The translations under genes were made by a program, and so were the position numbers. The notes beneath the pieces are model-generated. The model saw only the letters and a program-made list of their open reading frames with translations, was not told where the DNA came from and ran no database searches. A stretch of 64,000 nucleotides of DNA from Solanum dulcamara (Eukaryota; Streptophyta; Magnoliopsida; Solanales; Solanaceae): the NCBI RefSeq assembly GCF_947179165.1, contig NC_077240.1, forward strand, positions 52,396,001 through 52,460,000, given 5' to 3'. This document shows, piece by piece, positions 23,376 to 35,470 of the stretch (positions within the stretch are counted from its first letter, which is position 1; every line of letters starts with the position of its first letter).

Positions 23376-25218
23376 ATATCTCCTCCTTAGGAACATTCAT
23401 CCTCAGATGATATTCGACTAGCATAGTATGGACACAGAAAGAGGACTAGGAATCAAACATAAAATACACTAACACATCAAAATACATAAACCTTCGAAAT
23501 TTCAAACTCATCATAAGACATGACCTTTAAAAACAACTTCATAAACAAGTATACATATGAAAAAATGAGATTAACTATAATTCGGGAATTCGTAAGAATA
23601 GACATTAGAAGCTGTCACGACCCAACCTAGGGCCTTGTTATAACACAATGGTCGGGATGCGAGGGACCCCAACCATAAGCCATCTTAGCATACATCACAT
23701 ACATAAGGTAAATAAAAATACAAAGACAAGCGGAAGACAAGCATTATGTGGGAAGAGACTAAGGGGAAACCAACACAATAGATGTCCAAAGGGACTACAC
23801 CTTTCAACATCTAAACATTCCTCCAGTTTAACTTTTAACGGGGACTTAGGACAAGCTCCTAGCTCACCCTAACAATAGAAGAAATGTCTAACAATAGTGA
23901 CATGAATAAAAGTCTTATCCTCGGTAGAATGAGGACTCACCAACTCTTTCAAAATCTAAAGAAAACTCTAGCCACGAGCGGGGTAGTAGTGAGTATCATC
24001 CATCCCTACATTATGAGACAATGTAGGAAAAATATGTCTTAGTACATTTAAATGTACTAAGTATACAAGGTATGCATGAAAATATAACCATAAGATGAAT
24101 GACCAATCATAATGAACATGAGTATAATGTAAAATCAACTTAAAACATAAGAAGCTCTTGGTCAATGTATATCATAAAACAACTTTCAACTCATAACTTG
24201 ACATCTCATAGGTTAACTTGAACTTGAAATTGTATGGGAAATGACCTTTAACCAATAACTAAGACCTTGCGAGCTACTACATGAAATCCAATGACTCATG
24301 TATTGAGATAGGATGATGACTCCTGCATCGAAATAGGAGAGGCTACCTTGCTAGGTCATACTCCAAAGATAACTCGACTCAACTCAACTGGCTATGTGGA
24401 TCCACTAGCTAGGCCATCAAAGCAACCTATGTGGGCAACGTAGTTTGGGACTTAAGGTTGCTACTAGGATTATCTTGGATAACCAACTGCACTATTCAAC
24501 CAAACCCCACCAGAAGTCCTTTAATGCTTAGTCAATATCCCAACAGAAACCCATAAAAACATACTCATAGCATAGTAGGGAAAGATAGTAACTACCTATC
24601 AATCAATCTTTAAAACATTTAGGAATAGCTCATCTAACTTTGTGATTCATAAGAATCTATAACTTCGGTGAGAATTGTCCTTATCACCATCTAAAAACAT
24701 CAAATGATCTTAACTCTGATCATCATTTCAATCTTTAACTTTAATATCATAATCTCAGTTGTAACTCATTGAAAACTATCTTTATAAATCATTTAACTCA
24801 TGATTAATTCATAAAATCATCTTTAACTCATAATCATAGCTTGAAAATATAGCTTCATACATGGAAATCTATAATTCAACTTGAAATTATACAATTCACA
24901 TGAAAACATGCATATAAAGATCATTCATGCTCATAGGAGTTACTTCTTATTGATTTAATTGAGTGGTCACAGCTCGAGCCAATAACATGAGCACATTAGA
25001 GATAAACTCTGAAATGCGTAGGACATGAGTTAGAAGAATTCCTGTAGTGTTCAACTCTATTGCATGACAAGACCATGAAAAAAGTGAAGATTTCCTAAAA
25101 TTCCTCATGGCCTCCTATTCATAGATATGACGTATTTCACACCGATGAACAAGACTCTACTCATCCCGGTATGTTAGACACCCTAGGACACTTGAACCTT
25201 GTGCTTTGATACAAAGTT
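23376..25218 (-). pseudogene. Element A, second internal region, reduced
   Basis: 23376-23608 matches the 3' non-coding part of internal region 1 (4651-4890). From 23613 to about 24925 lies a fragment of a different LTR. From about 24922 the sequence jumps to the gag start and leader (matching 6430-6822) and ends in a PBS at 25201-25213 (minus sense TGTATCAAAGCAC). The nucleocapsid, protease linker and integrase remnant present in internal region 1 are missing. It has no coding value now. Confidence 0.75.
23613..24925 (-). repeat. Truncated LTR of another gypsy family inside element A interior 2
   Basis: Starts TGTCACGACCCAACCTAGGG and reads like the other minus-oriented LTRs (including a CATTATGAGACAATGTAGG block) but stops near 24925 without its U3 end. 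It is fused to gag-leader sequence at a CATT shared by both sides. It looks like an inserted LTR whose right part was removed by a deletion. Confidence 0.7.
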
Positions 25219-27979
25219 TGTCATGACCCAAACTAGGGCCAAGCTGCGATATGGAAATCGAGATGTGAGTGACCCTAACCAAGCCAACTTAGTATACAAC
25301 CGATATATCAACTCCTTGTCCAAATATGCCTCTATCATACTAACATATATGGGGGTATATAACAAGCCACTAGCTCCCTAAATAAGAAAAGAATGTCTCA
25401 AAATAGCAACATAGTCTAAAAGTAGCAAGGGGAGAAATAAGATTGATAAATAGTCCCCGAAGCATGAACACTTACCAAATCAAGTGAACACGTCTCCTAT
25501 CTAGCTACAAGAGTATGTAGGGTGATCGTCAAGCCCTATATTATAACATAATGTAGGCTAAAATGTATGAGTAGTATTTTGAATGTACTAAGTATGTGAT
25601 ATAGGCATGAACCAGGAAATAAGGTATAAACAATATGAACATAGGATGCATGACCAATGTAATGAAAAGCATGAATAAGGCTTGAAAAATATTTGAAATT
25701 ATAATAAAAAAACTTGTGGTCAATGTATCATAACCATCATAGTAAAACTTACTTCATTTCGTATAACTTATGAGATAGGACCTTTAAACTTATGAGAGAT
25801 CATAGAAATGTTAAAGATATTATAAGTCATAGTAAGAATACCTTAAATATTGAGAGAAGGACCTTGTAACTTAGTGAGAATGACATATAATCGACATAAA
25901 CCAGGTGAGCTACAACATAGAGTCCCAATGTTTACTCATACATTGGAGGAAGGAGGGAGACTACTTGCCAAGGTAGACTCTTATATGCCCAAGTGGATCT
26001 ACTAAGCTACATGAAGGATCGAGCCTCAACTACAGGCGACCTTCTAAGGAATGAAGCCTCTTCTACTGGTGATCCTCTAAGGAATGAAGCCTCTTCTATG
26101 GGTGATCCTTTATCATATAGTGGCACATAGTTATGGGATGATAGGATCTTCATACGGGTCACTTTTCTTTTCTACAAAAAAAGAATGCCTACCTCAAGGT
26201 CCACTCGATGCTAGGTAAACTCTCAATAGAATAGACAAACCATAAAGCATAAACTCAATCATCATGTGGAAGTGGCCATATCTACTACTCGTCCACTCTT
26301 CATAAGAACATAATCATAGAATTTCTCCTTAACTTTATCTCATGTAATGTGAGTATAGACCTTCTATCATTACATATATTTATTCTTAAAATATCTTTAG
26401 GGACAACTCCCCCTATCTTTAACTTGCTTGAACATTATAAAATCATGATTCATAAACCTTATTTGCAAAAAGTACCTTTAAACTTATTTGTATACCTTGT
26501 CATGCATTCATAAAGCTTTCATTGAATATAACTTAAAACTCAAGATCATAGATTACACTTATAACTTAGGGTAAAACATGAATACATGATAGATGGACTT
26601 ATCACACCATAATAACTTCTTTGATATTAACTTTGATCATCATTATAAATTTCATCATAAAATCATAATCTCAATATTAAATCATGAAAACTTTACTTAA
26701 AAGATCATTTAACTCATAATCTATTCATGCAAATCATCTTTAACTTCATAATCTTAACTTAGAAATAGCTTAATGCATGGGTATTCATAATTCAACTTAA
26801 AATCATGAAATTCATATGAAAACCTGCATATAATGATCATTGATAACATCTAAAAATGGAATTAAATTAGCCTAATGCAATTCATCAAAACTAGGGTTTA
26901 TAATCAATTTAAATTAAAAGAAACTTTGAGAAAACCTTGGGACTTCATGGGTGAAAGGAACCCATGAATCAATTCCCACATACCTTGATTGAATTCACTA
27001 AGAAATTGAAGAGAAACCTTGTTGAGCTTGAGTCCCTAGCTTGAGTGTGGGAGAAGACCTTTGAGAGGAGACCTTGGAAGAGAAGACTTGTGATTTTTGA
27101 GAGTTAATAAGAGAATGAGAGTTTAGGAATACTTAGGGTAGTCAATAGTTGATAACCTATTCCCAAAAATGTCCAAATACATTGAGGAACTTATAAGGAA
27201 AACATCAAATAGCCCCTCATAAAATCTCATCGAAAGACCCAATGAATCACTCTTTACATGTATTAGGATATATGATCATTTGAAGTTGACCCAAGTAAAA
27301 TCTTTCACCAAAACTCAATCGTTAAGGAAGCTTTCAACTTGTCTTTGTGCTAGAGGATTCTTGTGACCTTAAAACTCTCCAAATATATTTCTACACTTAA
27401 TAATTGACCTTAAAATCTATGCACAATAAATAATCACCCTTTTACGATATTATGGATGGCTTCCACGACACGTCATTTAGTCTTTGGGTCATCAATATGA
27501 GTTGTCAAAGTAGGGCTCAAAAATCATAGGCTACTGGAATAAAATTTGGTCCCTATGAATCGTGTCTATGATTCTTCAACACTTAAACGAGTTGTATAAA
27601 TGACTCATCAAACCTGTCCACACTTAGCCAAAATTCAAAATTCAGGACCCCATTCTATGAGTCGATTCTACGACTCGTAACTCATACTATGACTCATCCT
27701 GTTGAGTCATTCCAAAAATAGTGAGGCTTTTCAATTTCACAAAATAAAAGATCAACTCTACGACTCATTCTATGAGTCCTCACCTTTCCTGTGAGTCGTC
27801 AACTTGACTTCTAAATTCAGTTCCAAACTTAGTCAATTTTCCAACCCCAATATCATTCCTATGAGCCGCTTCTACGACCCTTAGGAGTCCCTACAACTAG
27901 TAGTCCAAGTTGTAAACTTAGGACAATCCCTTTTCCTGGAATTTTCTTTCATTTAGACTTCAACTTTTGGGGTCTTACA
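25219..27979 (-). repeat. Element A, right (5') LTR
   Basis: Starts TGTCATGACCCAAACTAGGG and ends GGGGTCTTACA directly before the second TTAGT. It is about 2.76 kb. Relative to the left LTR it lacks roughly 300 bp of U3 around 27257, including the first dyad-rich block. Confidence 0.88.
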
Positions 27980-27993
27980 TTAGTGGTGGATGA

Positions 27994-29801
27994 TGTAACG
28001 ACCCTTCTAATTATTTTGTGAATTTTATTAATTTTCCTTCGTTCAACCTTCTTTATAGTTGTTATAAATACTTTATGACTTGCGAAAATGAGTGACATAT
28101 TTTTTGAAATAGCAAAAAAGGAAAGAAAATAGGGCAAAGGAAAATTTGATTTTTAAATTAAAAAAAAAAGTAAAATACCAGCTTTTAAACAGAAGTAGAA
28201 AATAGCAGAAACACAACTAAAACAATACAGAGGAAGAAAGAAAAGAAAGGGGAAAAAGAAAATAAAATGAGAAGACAAAAATAGGAATTTTCATCTCAAA
28301 GCGTCAAGGTAATTATCCTCGTCTTTTTCACTATATTTAATGTGATTATGGACATATTTTTAGGGTGATTCATGGAGAAATAATGATGAAATAAGAAAAT
28401 ATGGCCCTAGAGTTCTTAGCATAAAATCTTGATTTGGGGGTAGAATAATGACCCATTTTAGCTGAAATTTGATGTGTAAGTTTGTTTTATTATGAGTGAA
28501 TATAATCTGAAAGAAAATTTTAGATTAGAAATCAATGAATTGGGATGAATTTGACCCAATTTTTGAGTTGAAAATAAATATATTAATATGAGTGTTATTG
28601 GATTCGTATTCTTATGAAAATTATGTATTTATACAGATTTGATCATTCAAAAGAGTTATGAAAGGATCGAGTTTTAAAAAGATTATTTAATTAATTGCAG
28701 CCAGTGAACTGTTAAAACTCCATTAAATCTTGTAGAATTCCCAAATTTTCTTTCTTGTGTGTGTTGGGGAGTAATGCGAATGAGGTTTTGGGTGTTTTCT
28801 TACATGAATTAACCTAAGTAAATAAATAGGGTTTACAAAAAGGTAATGTGTGCTAATCTTGTAATGAGAAAGTGTGAAATGCCTTATTTTTAATGTGGGT
28901 ATGTGTTTGATGATATGCTTTGATAGTTCCATTATGATTGTGAGTTGGCTGAATTTGTCATTACTCATTATTGTGTGAATAAGCCAAATGGAATTTTGTT
29001 TTTGAACATTGTGATGATATGGGCGAGACTATGATGCCAACATCATTTAAGGAGAGACTATAATACCGAGGTCATTTACGGTAAGAGAGTGATGCCGAGG
29101 TCATTTTTGGTTAGAGTGTGATATTGAGGTCATTGCTGGTGATTGTGACTAGTGGTAGACTATTGATTGTGCATGTGCATTCTTGCATATTTATGTGTGA
29201 TGTATTGACTTTTCTGTATGATTTGTGTGATACTTGTCATGACTTAACTATGATTGTGGAACTTATATAAACTGTGTATTGTAAACTCTAGGTTTGGGTT
29301 GATTTTTTTGCAGGTTATAGCTATGGAGGTTCTGTTTGGATGAAAGGAGTTCTCAATTTTTTATGAGATTTGCCTTGTTTTATTAGTTGGATTGCTGGGT
29401 ACCGTGTTGTTTGGTACTCACTTCTTGCTTATACACTTGTGTAGGTTCCAAGCCCAGACCATCAATTTTAGTGTTTTCATTTTCATTCGTGGCTTCTAGG
29501 TGACTTTAAGAGGTAGCTGATTGATGCCCAACGATCTCCTTTATCTCTTTATCTATACTTTATTCTATTTCAAACACAAAGACATTTGAGACTTGTGTTT
29601 ATCTTTAGTTCTGTATTTACTAGTGTCTTATACTCATGACAACCAGATGTCGGGGGTTATTCTAGTATATTTAAGGCTATCGCTCTTGATTATTTGATAT
29701 ATTTAGTATTTTTATATTATTTTCTAAAATTATTGGGTTTAGGCTGACTTGTCCTGGTGGGATAAGACGAGGGCCATCATATCAGATTTTGGATCGTGAC
29801 A
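27994..29801 (+). repeat. 3' LTR of the older element E0
   Basis: Begins TGTAACGACCC right after the E0 interior resumes (27980-27993) and ends TTTTGGATCGTGACA at 29801. It is 1808 bp long. The strand follows from the interior lying on the left. Its 5' partner is outside the window. It is AT-rich with a CAGGTTATAGC/TAGGTTCCAAG type 3' part common in these LTRs. Confidence 0.75.
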
Positions 29802-30514
29802 CAAATATAAATAGTAATAGTCAATTACAAATTTAACTGGTAACAAGCATGATATAAATACAAATAGTAACACAAATACATATAGTAACACGTAAATACA
29901 ATACGTAATGGAAATAGATGAATACAAATACACATGAATACAAATATAATTTTTTGTAAATTATAATAACAATATAAATTGTATTTGTTAATATATTTCA
30001 TACAATTAATTTGCATTAACGAATTGAATATAATATTCTTTGATAAAATTATATTCATTGATAAAAATCAATGTATTTTTGATATAATCATTAGTAAGAT
30101 TTACAATTATTGATCACATATACAAATAAATTGTATCTCTCTCGCTTCTTGCCTCTCTCTCCTCTTCTCCCAATCTCGCTTTCCTTCTTCTCCTTTTAGT
30201 AGCTAGTTTTTGATACAAATTAATTATATTTGTGATATAATTATCATTTAGCTATACATCAATTGTGTTTCTTTCCTTTCTCTCCCTAATCTCGTTCGCC
30301 TCTCTCCTCACTCCTTCAATCTCACTCGCCTCTCTCTTCCTTATAACATGTAACTACCAATCGTAATCAAGTCAACTATTGCTAAGAAACTTGATTATGT
30401 TTTTAGTCTTAGCTGATTCTGAAATTTTCTCTAAAAATAATCCTTTGAATTTTAAGTCGTAATTATTGTCTAATCGTAATATGAAAGAGAAAATAATAAG
30501 AGAGTTTTATTTGA
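29802..30514. other. AT-rich spacer with imperfect A-rich repeats and CT tracts
   Basis: 29802-29960 repeats variants of AATACAAATAGTAACAC. 30120-30350 has three CT-rich tracts (words like TCTCTCGC, CGCCTCTCTC). No gene is visible; the 64- and 77-codon minus frames are low-complexity. It may be unique host DNA or the remains of a small unclassified repeat. Confidence 0.5.
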
Positions 30515-33391
30515 TGTAACTATAATGACCCTCGTGGTCATCTCAATGTTTTTCATGCTTAAACTGTTTTGCCCCTTTTTGTAGCTTCTTTGCAACTTTT
30601 GAATGGTGATAGGTTGGGTGGTATGCTTCCCGAGATGGTTAGATGAGTTTTGAGTTGGTTTTTTATATTTTAGAGGCTTAAGGCATAAAGATTCTGAGTT
30701 CAGATGAGGATTCCTTCAGTTCCATCTGCTCTAAAAGGGTCATTTTAGTCTAGTGTTATGGTTGATTTAGGTTTTGAGGTGTTCATTTTAAGATTTTATC
30801 ATTAGGAATTTAGCTTTGATGCTTTGAATTTTTTTTAACTTTGATCACCATTACTGGTAAACATGCTTAGATAAAAATTCCATTATTACGGTTAGTTCTG
30901 GAATGCCGAGTTTGGTCTAGAATGATCTTTAGTTCAATTCTTGAGGTTTTCAAAATGAGTTTGTGGCTTTTGGCATTTTAGTGGAGGTTTCTTTGTAAGG
31001 TTTGACTTTAGTTAATATTTTAATGAGATGACCTCCATTAGTTGTTTCATCAATTATGTTGAGTCCTGAATGTCGTTCTAGAGTGGATAGCACTTTGATT
31101 TGTGTCGTTTGAACCCCGAATGAGTTTCCAAGGTCCGTTTGAATATTGGAGCTTTGTACTCGAAGTATTAATGCAGGCTACTGGTGTCATAGCTTTTGCA
31201 ACCCTTGGCTAATTTTGCAATAGATGTTTTAGCTACCAAGGGGTCGCTTTAGCGAATGAAAATCAGGGGGCAGGTGCTGCTTTAGCTGTTGTGTTGCCTC
31301 TTTAGTGGTGGCCACTTTTGCGCCAGGTGCCTAGGTGGCCTGGGCCGCTGTAGCGGTTAGTTGATGGCTAATGCGATGACTGCTTAAGCAGCCATTTGAC
31401 CTCTTTTGCGCTCATTGCTAGGATTAAATCCCCTTTTCTTCCTCATTCTTCCTAAAAAAAATCTATTGATTTTGGAGCTTAGTCTTGGGCGATTTCATTC
31501 AATTCTTAACTGAATCAGGTGATTAAAATGTAGTTCTCTTTCATTCCTTTTGCTTAACATGATTTCACCTTTAGTTTTGTAATCTAATTTTATTTTTGAC
31601 CTTTAATTCCTTTATTTCAAATCTTCAAAAAATGATATTTGGATTGTTTGAGGTCCTAATTTGATTTTGTTTGTACCCAAATTTTGGCATGTGATCCTTA
31701 CTTCAAGGAGAATATAATAACAGTTCTAGTTTGTAATTTCGTAACACCATTTGAGGGTAAATATTTGACCCGATTTTTTGCCCGAATTTTATAGCTATGA
31801 TATGGGTATTGTTAGTCCCGTATTGAATTTCTCTTTATGTTCTTGATAACTTGGAAATTATTTGAGTCTCTACAAAATGGTAAAGCACCTGAGTAGTTGT
31901 CATGTGCGATTTTTGTCCTTGAGGTAGGTTATGGTTTCTCTCTATTAGATTTGGCTTAGTTTGATTATGTATGTATTTGGGTAGTTTGATGGTTATGATG
32001 GTTTTAGGACTAGTTTTATAGGTGTGTTTGATCCTTAGTGAAATTATTGGCTATTTTGGGTTATTTAATTTAGTCTTTTCGTTGATAGGCCATAGTTTAG
32101 GTTGATCCTTGGCGTGGTTGTCCTTTCTTTAGATCCATAGAATGCTCTTAGGCGGCGTGTGACTTAGATTTTTATATGCGTTGGTTGTACTAGTTTGTGT
32201 GTCCGTTTGGGTTTATATTTTGAGTTTACTGTGTTATTGATTGAACTATTAGGCCTAAGACCGTGAGCTTGGACTGGAGGGAGCTCTAAGTTAGTACATC
32301 TATGCTGTGATGGGTGATTACCTGGCTGTATATGTGATATGGATTGACTTGCGGTGGTGATTGGATAGTGTTGGTGTAAAATCATAATCAATGCATATTA
32401 ATGTCATAGTTATATTTGATTTTTGAAAGAAAAGAGGTTTTTGGAAATAACTACTATTTTTTGGCTCCAAGGTAGTGGGATTACTGATTTTTCACTAGTT
32501 TTACTGATGGAATCTTGGTTTTGAGAAAAATGTACCATTTTTGCCTTTTAAGGCATATATTAATAAACTCCGACGGCCTGTAAACTAAATTTCGGGTTTC
32601 ACTATAATCACTTTTGTAGTTGATCTAAGGCTAGTTCCGTAATCATTTTAGGGGTCCACGAGACAGTCGGTGAGACAATTTCAAAACGTTTTACTTTAAA
32701 CATGTATTGGCCACATGTGCATCACATCTCTTTATGTGATTGATTATCTGTATTTGTTTGGATTGTGTGATAGACCTGTCATTGCCCTTTCTTGTCGGTA
32801 GTGTTTGTTTACTTTTAGCTTTATGTCTAACTCTTGGTACTATCATTCTGCTTATTTATATATATGATCTTTCTGAGCTTTGTTGGCCTATGATGTCTAT
32901 TGAGTACCCTGTATTTTGGTACACATACTACTCTTCTGCATCTTTTTCTAATGCAGCTCTAAGTACGAGCCACCCTCCGTGAGCGTTGGGTCTTCCTTGG
33001 CGGTTACAAACTTAGAACATGGTGAGCTCCTAGTGTTCAGATACTTGATGCTTTCCCTCTTTTGTGCTGACTTTTATTTTGTATTTTGATTAGTAATCTC
33101 TCTTATATAGATAGCCTTTCTCTACTTAGTAGCTCCTATATAGGTGACACCAGGTCCGGGGCTAGGCCTTATATTAGTTTGTCATCTTTGTCACTTTTTG
33201 GCCTCTTTTGTATATTTTGTTTTGTACTACAAGTCTATGCCATAGACCGATTCTATATTTTATTCTTGTTTCTGCTTATTTCTTATTGATATTATTAAAT
33301 TATTATCTTGTATAACTTTTTTTTTGGATTTTGGCTTGCCTACATGGGGGTTATAGTAGACGCTATCATAGCCCAATTTTGAGTCATGACA
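30515..33391 (+). repeat. Element E 5' LTR
   Basis: Ends TTTTGAGTCATGACA at 33391, right before a PBS, so the right boundary and orientation are well supported. The left end, TGTAACTATAATGACCC at 30515, is chosen by similarity to other LTR starts and is less sure. Length is about 2.88 kb. U3 contains a dyad CCGCTGTAGCGG at 31345-31356 and GCTTTAGCG-type words nearby. Confidence 0.7.
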
Positions 33392-33394
33392 GAG

Positions 33395-33406
33395 TGGTAT
33401 CAAAAC
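33395..33406 (+). promoter_or_regulatory. Primer-binding site of element E
   Basis: TGGTATCAAAAC, three bases after the LTR end. It differs from the initiator-Met complement TGGTATCAGAGC at two positions. Confidence 0.75.
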
Positions 33407-33879
33407 AGATGGTGGTATTGGGCTACTTTTTTCTTTGGATAGTCGATCATGCACACACCATTGAAGGGATTCGTCATGAGGCCTATGGAGGCAGTGATAA
33501 GAGGATCCACCATTCTTAGCAGGTCTCAGTCCCATGGTAGAGGGTTTCCAGGCAGAGGTTACCCATAACAATTTTAACCTACTAGGCTAGTTCAGGCAGC
33601 TCTTCAGCTTACAGATGGTGGTACTGCAGGTGCTAGTGGTCAGTTGGTTCATACTTCTCGGGGTTCGCATTTGAGGTATTCGAGACTTTGTGGCCATTTT
33701 GTTCCACCAAGTTATTTCAGCAGGTTACCTCAGGTAGGGGTTGGTGTGAGTGTGGTGAGTTGTGACACTTTGCTAAGTATTTTAGTAAGCACCTCCTCCT
33801 TAGGCAGCAGGCCCAGTAGAGTCGTAGGGTCAGTGGGTTCAGGCCCTTGGGACTCTAGTTCAGTCGACTAGAAGTGGTG

Positions 33880-34300
33880 CTCAAGGCGGCAAGGGTGGTT
33901 CGGGTAGTCCTTACGATGATCGAGGTGGTCCTCAGTCAGACAGGTATGGTACTCAAGGTGGATGTGTCCATATATATGCCTTTTCAGGTAGGCCAGAGGT
34001 AGAAGCTTCAGATGTTATCATGACTGGTGCGATCTTCATCTCTCATCTGCCTGCATATGCTTTGTTTGATCCAGGTTCTACTTACTCATATGTGTCTACC
34101 TATTATGCTATGCGTTTAGATGTGTTATGTGAGACGTTGTCTATCCTTATGTGTGTAGCTACCCCCGTAGGTGATTTTTTAGTAGTGGATTAAGTGTATA
34201 GATGCTATGTGGTGTCCATCATGGGGCTACTATGACAAACTTGATTATATTGGATATGATAGACTCAGACTTGATTTTATGCGTGGATTGGCTATATCCC
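33880..34300 (+). pseudogene. gag end and aspartic protease remnant of element E
   Basis: A plus-strand frame reads GSPYDDRGGPQSDRYG (glycine-rich gag tail), then IYAFSGRPEVEASDVIMTG, then YALFDPGSTYSYVS. The last is the protease active-site region, with DPG in place of the usual D-S/T-G. It is followed by ATPVGDFLVVD and a stop (the family continues with VYRSC). After that the frame shifts and resumes as [16 protein letters not shown]. The protease would cut the polyprotein. The stop and frameshift inactivate it. 33407-33880 should be gag, but I can read only low-quality fragments there. Confidence 0.75.
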
Positions 34301-34916
34301 CATCCTACGGACTTGGTTACCTTTCCAAGACTGATACTTTGTGTTAACTTTTTGTCCCTTTGCTTGTGTGGACGAGTATCAATAGGTATGCCTATGGATG
34401 TGATCTCATTTTTAAGGGCGCGACAGTTGGTAGGAAAGGGGTTTCTAGCATATCTTATTTATGTTCGTGATACTAGTGCCGACACTCCTTCTCTTGAGTC
34501 AGTACCTATGGTTAGAGAGTTTTCTGATGTGTTTCCTACTGATCTACCTAGTCTTCCTCCTGATTGTGATATTGATTTTGTCAATGATATTGAACTGGGC
34601 ATGCAACAAGTTTCTTTTCTAACCTGTCGGATGTCTCCAGCTAAGTTGAGGGAGCTTAAGGAGCAGCTCCAGGACCTACTGTGTAAGGGGTTCATTAGAC
34701 CTAGTGTGCCTCCGTGGGGTTCTCTTGTTCTATTTATGAAGAAGAAGGATGGTACCTTGCGTATATGTATTTACAAACATCTAAACAAGGTGACCATCAA
34801 GAACAGGTATCCTATGCCGCAGATTGATTATTTGTTTGGCTAGCTTCAAGGTGCAACAATGTTCTCTAAGATAGGTTTCAGATCGAGCTACCACCAGTTG
34901 AGGATTAGGGTAATGG
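34301..34916 (+). pseudogene. Reverse transcriptase N-terminus of element E, truncated
   Basis: A 213-codon open frame (34202-34843) carries [18 protein letters not shown], then [40 protein letters not shown] and [18 protein letters not shown]. These are the N-terminal RT motifs of gypsy elements; some positions are altered (CIYKHLNK for CIDYRQLNK). A TAG at 34841-34843 interrupts it. The frame continues with LQGATMFSKIGFRSSYHQLR until 34916, where the LTR of element F cuts it. The catalytic YxDD segment and everything downstream are absent from the window. Confidence 0.85.
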
Positions 34917-35101
34917 TGTCATGCTTTGAGCCTACACACTAAACATGACTGGAATTTGGAGACCATTGTTGGTCCCAAGCGAACCTTTGAAATGAATGAC
35001 TAATGAATGGAAAAAAACATAAATGTTGAAGATTCATAAAGTGGACTTTTAAAACATTTAAGTAAATCTCATACAAAGGTCTGAATAAATATGAATTCAA
35101 A

Positions 35102-35148
35102 TACTACTACTACTACTACTACTACTACTAATAATAATAATAATAGTA
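35102..35148. repeat. Trinucleotide microsatellite (ACT)n then (AAT)n
   Basis: About ten ACT repeats run into about five AAT repeats within LTR F. Confidence 0.95.
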
Positions 35149-35470
35149 ATAAAAGATATTTAAATATACAAAAGACGGAACTAACTCACTAAGTTTAACT
35201 ATCTATTAAGCATCTTCTAAACTAAGATAGGTGCCGATGCAAGACCCACGGCTACATGCCTAAATATCAACTAAACTAAACTAAATAAATGGAGCCCTAT
35301 GAAGGCAAAGAGGTCTCACCAACTACTGATGGAAAGATATCTTATTGAAGTATCTATGATTGTGAGTACTTGAATCTGCATCATAAAATGATGCAACTCC
35401 AAATGACATCAGTACATGGAATGTACGATATGTAATAAAACTGAATGAAATAATAACTTAACTGAATACT

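Larger units (their letters stand above)
1509..27979 (-). mobile_element. Element A: tandem LTR-int-LTR-int-LTR Ty3/gypsy element, TSD TTAGT
   Basis: Three copies of one LTR, all in minus orientation, start with TGTCATGACCC at 1509, 6823 and 25219 and end in CTTACA at 4650, 23375 and 27979. The first two are each followed on the right by a PPT-like purine tract (in minus sense), and the last two are preceded on the left by an initiator-Met PBS-like sequence. So two internal regions lie between three LTRs. The outermost flanks carry a perfect 5-bp duplication, TTAGT (1504-1508 and 27980-27984). The middle LTR is split by element G. This is the product expected from unequal LTR-LTR recombination between copies of a single insertion. 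Both internal regions lack RT, RNase H and the integrase core, so the element is not autonomous now. Confidence 0.85.

Noticed and set aside
34202..34843. 213-codon open frame as a host gene
   Set aside because: It contains gypsy protease-end and RT N-terminal motifs, with flanking frames continuing the same polyprotein. It is retrotransposon pol.
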